This document shows, in pieces, positions 1-4,906 of a DNA stretch of 5,038 nucleotides (position 1 is its first letter; the number at the start of each line of letters is the position of its first letter). A program made the position numbers and the translations under genes. Under the pieces are notes generated by a model. The model ran no database searches. It was not told the DNA's origin and saw nothing but the letters and a program-made list of their open reading frames with translations. The stretch spans positions 1 through 5,038 of the forward strand of contig JAHEXS010000095.1 in assembly GCA_023252015.1 (NCBI GenBank). Direction: 5' to 3'. This DNA is from Candidatus Nitrosotenuis sp. Its GTDB lineage: Archaea; Thermoproteota; Nitrososphaeria; Nitrososphaerales; Nitrosopumilaceae.

Positions 1-2
1 GG

Positions 3-167
3 GGAGATCTCGATCCAGTCATTCCGATAACATATGCGGAAAAATTTGTCAGAGAAATTCGTGATTGTAGATTTTACCAGATGGAAAACTGTGGCCACAC
101 TCCGTATGTTGAGGATCCTGAGAATTTTGCAATACTCGTTCTTGACTTTCTTAAAACCAGCGAATAA
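3..167 (+). CDS. alpha/beta-fold hydrolase, C-terminal fragment (5' end outside window)
   Basis: An open frame enters from the left edge and ends at TAA 165-167, leaving 54 codons. It reads as the end of an alpha/beta hydrolase. Residues 1-8 of the fragment (GDLDPVIP) match the loop carrying the catalytic acid (the second Asp, residue 4), and GHTPYVEDPENF at 31-42 carries the catalytic His (residue 32) in the usual G-H-x-P-x-x-E-x-P form, followed by the last helix (FAILVLDFL). The nucleophile and lid are outside the window, so esterase, epoxide hydrolase, C-C hydrolase or depolymerase activity cannot be told apart. It lies on the same strand as the phasin genes, but a separate TATA box begins two bases after its stop, so it is probably not their obligate operon partner. 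A role in PHA turnover is possible from position only. Confidence 0.85.
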   Translation, partial: GDLDPVIPITYAEKFVREIRDCRFYQMENCGHTPYVEDPENFAILVLDFLKTSE

Positions 168-168
168 C

Positions 169-176
169 TTTAAATA
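169..176 (+). promoter_or_regulatory. TATA box of the phasin operon (leaderless start)
   Basis: TTTAAATA is a near-consensus archaeal TATA box. Its centre is about 27 bases before the ATG at 200, which places the predicted transcription start on or next to the start codon. The sequence between box and ATG has no Shine-Dalgarno motif, consistent with a leaderless mRNA. The box begins two bases after the stop of the upstream hydrolase. Confidence 0.7.
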
Positions 177-199
177 CCTCTATTTGCCGTCTAAAACCC

Positions 200-601
200 A
201 TGAGTGGTAATAATAACCAATATGATTATGTAGAAATGTTCCAAGATTGGATGCAAAAGGGCGGCAAGGCCCAAGCTGAATTCATGAAGACATTTTCATC
301 ACAAATGGTAAATAACCAAAAATTTGATCCACTGCAAACCCTAAAAGAAATGACATCAAAAGCATCTGAGGCTCAGACACACTTTGCCAACAATGTGGCC
401 TCTATGCAAAAAACCGCAATGGAGCAGATATTCAACGTTGGAAACATCATGCAAGGTTTCATGACTTGGGGTGCATTCAAAACAACCATTGGAAGCAATG
501 GCAGAATCTCAATTCCAGAAGCAGAACGTGACGCATTGAAGCTCAATGAGGGAGATCTAGTCCAAGTGATTGTTCTCCCGATTGATAAAAAGAAAAAATA
601 G
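200..601 (+). CDS. phasin-like protein with C-terminal AbrB/SpoVT-type domain (putative granule-associated regulator)
   Basis: This 133-residue protein has two parts. Residues about 1-92 are helical, amphipathic and rich in Gln, Met, Asn and Lys, with no signal peptide or membrane span, resembling phasins and PhaE-type proteins. Residues about 94-128 form a swapped-hairpin AbrB/SpoVT-like motif (TTIGSNGRISIPEAERDALK, then an L-x-E-G-D-x-V-x-V strand), ending in a KKKK tail at 130-133. AbrB hairpins normally dimerise and bind DNA. Haloarchaeal pha clusters are reported to carry an AbrB-like regulator (PhaR) next to the phasin gene, so a single protein that coats granules and controls transcription is plausible, but this is inference. 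The hairpin could instead serve only for oligomerisation. The start at 200 fits the TATA box. The gene is followed after 11 bases by a second phasin-like gene and converges on phaC-phaE. Confidence 0.85.
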   Translation: MSGNNNQYDYVEMFQDWMQKGGKAQAEFMKTFSSQMVNNQKFDPLQTLKEMTSKASEAQTHFANNVASMQKTAMEQIFNVGNIMQGFMTWGAFKTTIGSNGRISIPEAERDALKLNEGDLVQVIVLPIDKKKK

Positions 602-607
602 GAGGTG
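601..607 (+). promoter_or_regulatory. strong Shine-Dalgarno site for the second phasin gene
   Basis: GGAGGTG lies five bases before the ATG at 613. It is complementary to the conserved 3' end of archaeal 16S rRNA over seven bases. Its first G is the last base of the upstream TAG stop. It fixes the start of the second cistron and indicates translation from a shared transcript. Confidence 0.8.
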
Positions 608-612
608 GAAAT

Positions 613-1029
613 ATGAGTAGCACAGAACAACCAAAAGATATCTTTGCATTGTATATACAGAATGTCGACAAATTCTTCAACGGAATCGAAAAGACAATTC
701 CTAGCTATCACCAATCAATTACTGACCTTCAGCAAGAATGGCTTCAGGCATTTGAAAACAACGTCAAATCAGTAGTAACACTTCAGCAAGAGTTTGCAAA
801 CAAATCTGGAATCAACACAACCGTTCCAGAAGCAGCACTAAAAGCAATTAGAGATACAAACGAAGAAATCCTCAAGTCGTACTCTGTTCAGAATCAAGTA
901 TTCTTAGCAGCAATTGAAGCAACAAAACAAAACGTCAAAACATTCAACGACAACACAAAATCTTTTGCAGATATGAACAAAAATATCATGCGATACTGGA
1001 TATCGGCGTTCACACCAACAAGAAATTAA
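613..1029 (+). CDS. phasin-like PHA granule-associated protein
   Basis: This 138-residue protein has no signal peptide, membrane span or Cys and is almost entirely predicted helix. It has amphipathic stretches at about 10-65 (FALYIQNVDKFF through EWLQAFENNVKSVVTLQQEF) and 72-125 (EAALKAIRDTNEEILKSY through NVKTFNDNTKSF), separated by a short Gly/Asn/Thr loop near 66-70. This is the usual look of phasins, small structural proteins that coat PHA granules and limit their size. Such helical proteins diverge quickly, so the assignment rests on fold character, the phasin-like gene just upstream, and the PHA synthase genes facing it. It lacks the AbrB hairpin of its neighbour. Translation starts from a strong ribosome site, and a T-rich tract follows the stop. 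An unrelated helical protein cannot be excluded. Confidence 0.75.
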   Translation: MSSTEQPKDIFALYIQNVDKFFNGIEKTIPSYHQSITDLQQEWLQAFENNVKSVVTLQQEFANKSGINTTVPEAALKAIRDTNEEILKSYSVQNQVFLAAIEATKQNVKTFNDNTKSFADMNKNIMRYWISAFTPTRN

Positions 1030-1038
1030 AACCTAATC

Positions 1039-1065
1039 TTTCTTTTTTATTTTGATCTTTCTTTT
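1039..1065 (+). terminator. T-rich archaeal-type terminator of the phasin operon
   Basis: Ten bases after the stop of the second phasin-like gene comes a tract of T runs (TTT, six T at 1043-1048, four T at 1050-1053, four T at 1062-1065) broken by single other bases, without a convincing hairpin. Archaeal polymerases terminate at such tracts. It overlaps the 3' end of the convergent phaC gene, so the two transcripts are expected to overlap slightly. Confidence 0.5.
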
Positions 1066-2111
1066 AGCCACTCGCACATTTCAGGCAAGACCTTTTTCTG
1101 TGAAAATGAGCTTGCAATCATGCCTACGTGGCCTGTCGGATAAATCCTAACTGACTTGTCCTCGCTGCCTACTGCATAATACAGAGGCATGCTGCATTCT
1201 GGGGAAACTAGGTGATCTCCTACTGCAATCTGGATGAATAGTGGCATCGTTATTTTTTTGAGGTTTACTTGCTTTCCGCCTACGAACATTTTGTTTTGTA
1301 TCAGAAGGTTTTCCTGATAGACGTTTTTTATCCACTGCCTGAATAACTCTCCTGGAATTGGGGGAGTATCGCTTAGCCATTTTTCCACCCTTAGGAAATT
1401 ATCCACAAAGTCTTTGTCGTTGATATTTTTGAAAAATTTATAGTATTTTTCAAGCCCTTGCTCAAATGGCTTTAGGATTGAAAAGCAGTAATACATGAAT
1501 TCTGGCGGCATGTTGCCTATCGTGTCGACAATTTTGTCAACGTCGATGTGCTTTGTTACATTGCTGACAACAGTGGTGTCCTTCCAACCGTCAATTACTG
1601 GTGCGGTTGCAATTAGATTTCTTACCTTGTGTGGATGCAGCGATGCATAAATGGTGGCAAGTGTTCCGCCGGTGCAGTATCCTTGCAAAGAAACGCTATC
1701 TACGTCAGACTCTTTTCTTACAAAATCTATGCAATCATCCATGTATGAATTTACATAATCATCAAAGTCTAGATACTTGTCAATGTTAGTTGGAGTTCCC
1801 CAATCAATCATGTACACGTCAATGCCTTCTTCGAGCAGCTTTTTTACCCAGCTTTTCTTGGACTGGATGTCTAAGATGTGATAGCGGTTTATGATGGCAT
1901 AACTGATTACTAGCGGGATCCTGACTTGTTTTGCAACAAGTGGCCTAAAGTGTAAAAGACGAACCTTGTCCTCCTCATAAACTACGTCAAATGGTGTCGA
2001 CTCTAGTGTTATCTCATCTGGGGCTGGCACAAACTTTGGTGCCTCAGTGACATTTTTTGTAAAGCTCAGAAATTCTTCTACAAGTCTTGGGTCTGTTGAC
2101 TCATTCTGCAT
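1047..2111 (-). CDS. phaC: class III polyhydroxyalkanoate synthase catalytic subunit PhaC
   Basis: This 354-residue protein polymerises (R)-3-hydroxyacyl-CoA, chiefly 3-hydroxybutyryl-CoA, into polyester on the granule surface, together with PhaE. The lipase-like box GYCTGG (144-149) has Cys in place of Ser. The likely triad is Cys146, Asp299 (AVGDHLVSP) and His328 (PTGHVG). Each lies three residues before the Allochromatium vinosum residues as I recall them (Cys149, Asp302, His331). Other family marks are DIQ at 81-83, DWGTP at 103-107, the LHPHKVRNL stretch at 158-166, and the EKWLSDTP and GELFRQWIKN segments at 243-263. At 354 residues it matches class III enzymes and lacks the long N-terminus of class I/II. 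Its ATG lies within the end of phaE and is served by GGAGG nine bases upstream. It is complete with no sign of damage. Confidence 0.96.
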   Translation of the reverse strand: MQNESTDPRLVEEFLSFTKNVTEAPKFVPAPDEITLESTPFDVVYEEDKVRLLHFRPLVAKQVRIPLVISYAIINRYHILDIQSKKSWVKKLLEEGIDVYMIDWGTPTNIDKYLDFDDYVNSYMDDCIDFVRKESDVDSVSLQGYCTGGTLATIYASLHPHKVRNLIATAPVIDGWKDTTVVSNVTKHIDVDKIVDTIGNMPPEFMYYCFSILKPFEQGLEKYYKFFKNINDKDFVDNFLRVEKWLSDTPPIPGELFRQWIKNVYQENLLIQNKMFVGGKQVNLKKITMPLFIQIAVGDHLVSPECSMPLYYAVGSEDKSVRIYPTGHVGMIASSFSQKKVLPEMCEWLKERSK

Positions 2112-2664
2112 TTTTTGAATCCTCCTTTTTTTCTAGCTTGGACACTCGCTTTCTGAGCTCATGCATCTCCTTGTAGACCTCGTCAATTTCTTTTCTCGTT
2201 GGGAGCTTCATTGACTGGAGTATGACATTTAGAATGTTTTCCCAATGTTTTGCTAGTTCTAGTTCTGCCGATACCATCTTGCCGTAATTTTGCCCAAATT
2301 TTTCAGAATCGAACAAGCCGGTAAAGTCATTTTCAAAAATGTCAATCCACACCCTTTTGTATGCCTCAAGGTGCTCCACGTCTTGCGGTATGCTTGGTAC
2401 CTTGGCATCGACCTTTTTTTGTGCATCAACCCACGTTTCGCTTTGTTGCTTGTAGTATTCTGCCAGCCTTTGGTTGAATTCCACAATGTCTTCATACGAA
2501 TCGATTATCTCTGTTACTACCTTTTTTAGGTCATTTGCATAGTTTCTCATTGGGCCTACTGAGGACAAGGCAATGGGCTTGCCTGACATTAGGTGTAGCA
2601 GATCGGTCCAAAACAATGAAACGTGCTTGTAGTATTCAAGTGGTGATTTGGCATCTTGTGACAA
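2101..2664 (-). CDS. phaE: class III PHA synthase accessory subunit PhaE (short archaeal type)
   Basis: This 187-residue partner is needed by class III PhaC for activity. The C-terminus is the clearest mark: LPTRKEIDEVYKEMHELRKR (154-173) runs into a heptad coiled coil (RVSKLEKKE), the conserved PhaE tail. The N-terminal 150 residues are helical and Trp/Tyr-rich (SLFWTDLLHLMSG at 16-28). Bacterial PhaE is roughly 300-360 residues, so this is a short form like that of haloarchaea. The start is TTG at 2664-2662: an in-frame stop lies three codons upstream, and the next in-frame Met is residue 26, which would remove conserved-looking sequence. A TATA-like element about 29 bases upstream places transcription start almost on this TTG. 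It overlaps phaC by 11 bases and shares its transcript. Confidence 0.92.
   Translation of the reverse strand: MSQDAKSPLEYYKHVSLFWTDLLHLMSGKPIALSSVGPMRNYANDLKKVVTEIIDSYEDIVEFNQRLAEYYKQQSETWVDAQKKVDAKVPSIPQDVEHLEAYKRVWIDIFENDFTGLFDSEKFGQNYGKMVSAELELAKHWENILNVILQSMKLPTRKEIDEVYKEMHELRKRVSKLEKKEDSKNAE
2121..2125 (-). promoter_or_regulatory. Shine-Dalgarno site for phaC
   Basis: On the minus strand GGAGG lies nine bases before the phaC ATG (2111-2109), inside the last codons of phaE. It supports this phaC start and indicates independent or re-initiating translation on the phaE-phaC mRNA. Confidence 0.75.
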
Positions 2665-2688
2665 TGCTGATTACACGCAAATGCTCGC

Positions 2689-2698
2689 AATAAATAGA
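2689..2698 (-). promoter_or_regulatory. TATA box of the phaE-phaC operon
   Basis: The minus strand reads CTATTTATTG here, a TATA-like element centred about 29 bases before the phaE TTG start. The predicted transcription start is within a few bases of that codon. No Shine-Dalgarno motif lies between. Confidence 0.5.
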
Positions 2699-2707
2699 TC
2701 GATTTGC

Positions 2708-2715
2708 TAATAAAC
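2708..2715 (+). promoter_or_regulatory. TATA-like box of the small + strand gene at 2742
   Basis: TAATAAAC is centred about 30 bases before the ATG at 2742, with no ribosome site between, suggesting a leaderless or nearly leaderless mRNA. It lies back-to-back, about 10 bases from the phaE TATA box, making the 77-base gap a compact bidirectional promoter region. Confidence 0.4.
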
Positions 2716-2741
2716 CACAACGGCTAACGTTCGTAACAGAG

Positions 2742-3104
2742 ATGATCATAAATAAAGAACTAATGTGCGAAACAATTCGAAAACTTGATCCAAAGGTACG
2801 TTTTGTGGGCCTAATAAACGACAAAGGGCATCTCGTCGCAGGAGGCATGGCTGATGGGAAAAAGACACTTGAAGATACAAAAAAGGACGAAATGCTGTAC
2901 ATGGAGCTTGCGTTGAGGGTAAAAATGCGACAAGAATTTGATGAGGAACTAGGCCCAGTTCGATTTGCAATGTCCTACCGAGACAAAGTACTTGTCATGA
3001 GTTTTCCATTGGGAAAGGAAGTACTGCTTGTTTCTGCAGAAAAGGAACTCGATTTTTCGAAATTTCCGTTTTCAGCGCTGAAAATAATCAAAGAATACTC
3101 ATAG
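2742..3104 (+). CDS. small conserved thaumarchaeal protein of unknown function (DUF6659-like, roadblock/profilin-like appearance)
   Basis: This 120-residue soluble protein has no signal peptide or membrane span. Residues 19-35 (VRFVGLINDKGHLVAGG) form a strand-turn-strand with the D-x-x-G turn seen in roadblock/LC7 and related profilin-like domains. A helix follows at about 48-68 (KDEMLYMELALRVKMRQEFD), then strands at 73-79, 83-88 and 93-98, and a final helix near 109-118. It resembles the small proteins catalogued as DUF6659, which are common in ammonia-oxidising archaea; that name is from memory. No catalytic residues are evident. Such folds often act as dimerisation or scaffold modules in signalling, but no function can be assigned. 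It is divergent from phaE with a shared promoter region. The ATG at 2742 is preferred over Met8 because of the TATA spacing. Confidence 0.8.
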   Translation: MIINKELMCETIRKLDPKVRFVGLINDKGHLVAGGMADGKKTLEDTKKDEMLYMELALRVKMRQEFDEELGPVRFAMSYRDKVLVMSFPLGKEVLLVSAEKELDFSKFPFSALKIIKEYS

Positions 3105-3105
3105 G

Positions 3106-3113
3106 ATAATATT
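3106..3113 (+). promoter_or_regulatory. TATA box of the surface-protein gene
   Basis: ATAATATT is centred about 27 bases before the ATG at 3136 and starts two bases after the TAG stop of the preceding gene. No Shine-Dalgarno motif lies before the ATG, so the mRNA is probably leaderless and separate from the upstream gene. Confidence 0.55.
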
Positions 3114-3135
3114 CACTTCAATAATAATACCTGAT

Positions 3136-4185
3136 ATGCGCATCATTTTACTTCTGCCGATTCTGGTTGGAATATTGACATTTTCAGCGGCGTCCGGAGA
3201 AGTCTTGATCCCTGATGAAGAGTTTGCCGGTTATTTTGACTCTAATGGCATTTACACAATTGTGGGAGTAGTAAAAAATACAGAAAATTATGCCATTACC
3301 TCACATGTGGATATATCAGTGAATGATGGCGGAAAAATAATTCCAGTTGGCCAAGATCTGCCGTCAGTTGGAGCAAACAAGGACATGCCATTTAAAATTC
3401 GAGTCCCACAAGTGGGTAATAAAAACATCATTCTAGAAAAACCGACAGTCACGTTCAGCAAAAGCATCACACCGCCTCCGTCTGAAACACACGTACTGTA
3501 TGATAAAACCCTGATTCGTCACGACGATGGTCACATTACTGGCAGAATAACAAATGATGGAAATCACACTGAGTACAATGTTAAGGTGTATGCTGCAATT
3601 CACGGGCCAAATAACAAATTCCTAGATGCTGGAATCAATATGGAAAAAATAGAAAAAATCGAACCTGGACAAACAATCACTTTTTCCATCTATCCAGATC
3701 CTTCCATTGCGTCCGACGTAAACTATTACAGCTGCTTTAACATTGGAGACGAGACAGTCGTTCCACTGCACGCTACAAGAAATGGAGAGAAATTCAATTT
3801 CCGATACGACTCTACGGCCGCGTTTACCGTGAACGGGTTTGATGATACTGGAACAAAACTGTCACTTTATGGAATTAACTCGTTCAAGATTCCGACATAT
3901 GTGAATTTTGAATTCCCAAGAACATCTGAGGTAGAAAAGTTTGATGTTTTGGTAAATGACAAACCAGTCAAATTTCTCCAAAGTAGAGATGAGGAGGGAA
4001 ACTGGCATGTGACATTTGACGTAGACTCAACTACTCAAAATGCTATTCTGATATCTGGATTTGAGAATCCAAAAGGGAAAATCACTCCAGGTGAGAACTT
4101 TGGCGGAATTCCGCCTTACCTGTATGTGATTCCGATGGTGGCAGCAGTAGGAATTGTAGTCTATTTTTACAAGCACAAAAACTAG
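3136..4185 (+). CDS. exported, C-terminally anchored protein with FxLYD-like beta-sandwich repeats
   Basis: This 349-residue protein has an N-terminal signal peptide (about 1-21, Arg2 then a hydrophobic run to FSAASGE) and a C-terminal membrane helix (about 328-345, YVIPMVAAVGIVVYFY) ending in a basic KHKN tail. It therefore probably sits outside the cytoplasmic membrane, anchored at its C-terminus. Two similar modules are visible: about 38-108 (YTIVGVVKNTENYAITSHVD) and about 133-187 (HITGRITNDGNHTEYNVKVY). Both have the G-x-x-x-N turn followed by an alternating strand, as in FxLYD/CARDB-like immunoglobulin-fold repeats. A third beta-rich region lies at about 225-315. One N-glycosylation sequon (Asn143-His-Thr) is present, and a single mature-region Cys (200). 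No enzyme motif is seen. It could be an envelope, adhesion or binding protein. Its stop overlaps that of the convergent kinase gene. Confidence 0.8.
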   Translation: MRIILLLPILVGILTFSAASGEVLIPDEEFAGYFDSNGIYTIVGVVKNTENYAITSHVDISVNDGGKIIPVGQDLPSVGANKDMPFKIRVPQVGNKNIILEKPTVTFSKSITPPPSETHVLYDKTLIRHDDGHITGRITNDGNHTEYNVKVYAAIHGPNNKFLDAGINMEKIEKIEPGQTITFSIYPDPSIASDVNYYSCFNIGDETVVPLHATRNGEKFNFRYDSTAAFTVNGFDDTGTKLSLYGINSFKIPTYVNFEFPRTSEVEKFDVLVNDKPVKFLQSRDEEGNWHVTFDVDSTTQNAILISGFENPKGKITPGENFGGIPPYLYVIPMVAAVGIVVYFYKHKN

Positions 4186-4203
4186 ACAGATGCCTCTCTT
4201 TTT
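4176..4203. terminator. short bidirectional termination zone between convergent genes
   Basis: Around the overlapping stops there is a T run on each strand: TTTTT on + at 4199-4203, and TTTTT on - (complement of 4177-4181) right after the kinase stop. Each would serve the gene ending on that strand. No hairpin is evident, and the runs are short. Confidence 0.35.
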
Positions 4204-4871
4204 GGTAGTTTTATTGTAAAAGTTGTTGGATTATTTTTAACTGAGAGTGTTCCGCCGTGCCTTTCTATGATGTTTTTGCAGCTTGATAGGCCAAGTCCAG
4301 TCCCACTTTGCTTTGTTGTAAATAATGGCTCAAATACCTTATCTAGATCTTCTTTTGCAATACCTGGACCGGAATCCTCGATTTCAATAATTATGTTGTT
4401 TGGAGCGGTCTTTACACTGATACTAATTGACCCTGTCCCACTGATCGCCTCAACTGCATTTGTGATTAAATTGACAAAAACAATCTCGAGCTTGTCAATG
4501 TCGCAAATTATTTGAGGATTGGCTTTTGGCAGTTGTATCTCAACGTCGTTATCTGTCTGAATATTTTCTATTACTTTTTTTAGAATGTCATGCAATGAGT
4601 AATTTTGCAATTTTAATGGGGGCAATTTGACGTAATTTAGGATATCTTCTATTTGGCGGTACATTTTCCTTGCCTCGCTTTCAACTAACGCCAATTGATC
4701 AAGCGACTTTTTGTCAAGCTTATTTTTTGAATTTTTTTGAATCATCATTGAATAATTTATGATTACTGTGAGCGGATTTCTCATATCGTGAGTGATTCTT
4801 GATGTGAGTTCGCCTATGTGTATGAGTTTGTCATGTCTTTGCTCCGACCCTTCATGCCTTGAATCACTCAT
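4182..4871 (-). CDS. cytoplasmic sensor-less histidine kinase (HisKA + HATPase_c)
   Basis: With the ATG at 4871-4869 this is a 229-residue kinase; a GTG at 4880-4878 would add three residues. In the 232-residue numbering the H-box THDMRNPLT has the phospho-accepting His31 and a dimerisation helix pair to about 85. The ATP-binding domain has the N-box (LITNAVEA, Asn141), G1 (DSGPG, 169-173), F-box (FEPLFTTK, 183-190) and G2 (GTGLGL, 193-198). All key residues are present, so it should autophosphorylate. It has no membrane span and only about 20 residues before the HisKA domain, so it has no sensor of its own and presumably takes its signal from a partner protein. No response regulator is encoded nearby. 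The ATG is favoured because a TATA-like element lies about 30 bases upstream of it, while the GTG would be too close. Confidence 0.93.
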   Translation of the reverse strand: MSDSRHEGSEQRHDKLIHIGELTSRITHDMRNPLTVIINYSMMIQKNSKNKLDKKSLDQLALVESEARKMYRQIEDILNYVKLPPLKLQNYSLHDILKKVIENIQTDNDVEIQLPKANPQIICDIDKLEIVFVNLITNAVEAISGTGSISISVKTAPNNIIIEIEDSGPGIAKEDLDKVFEPLFTTKQSGTGLGLSSCKNIIERHGGTLSVKNNPTTFTIKLPKREASV

Positions 4872-4896
4872 ACTGAACACCTTGTCTCAATCATTT

Positions 4897-4906
4897 GTAT
4901 TTTTTA
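4897..4906 (-). promoter_or_regulatory. TATA-like box of the histidine kinase gene
   Basis: The minus strand reads TAAAAAATAC, centred about 30 bases before the ATG at 4871 and about 21 bases before the in-frame GTG at 4880. Normal archaeal spacing therefore favours a leaderless or near-leaderless ATG start. A second AT-rich element (minus-strand AATTATAAC, about 4913-4921) is an alternative that would leave a short leader. Confidence 0.4.

Noticed and set aside
373..714. Minus-strand open frame across both phasin-like genes
   Set aside because: It is antisense to two well-supported genes with promoter and ribosome-site support, and its protein is low-complexity with no family resemblance.
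1147..1380. Minus-strand frame within phaC
   Set aside because: It is a shifted frame of phaC on the same strand, with a Lys/Arg/Ser-rich nonsense-like product; the phaC frame carries the catalytic residues Asp299 and His328 here.
2290..2529. Plus-strand frame antisense to phaE
   Set aside because: It has no promoter or ribosome site and lies opposite the conserved PhaE reading frame.
2746..2970. Minus-strand frames antisense to the 2742 gene, including one extending across the promoter region
   Set aside because: They are Cys/Ser/Phe-rich shadows of a coding frame with good codon character, and they would cover the predicted promoters.
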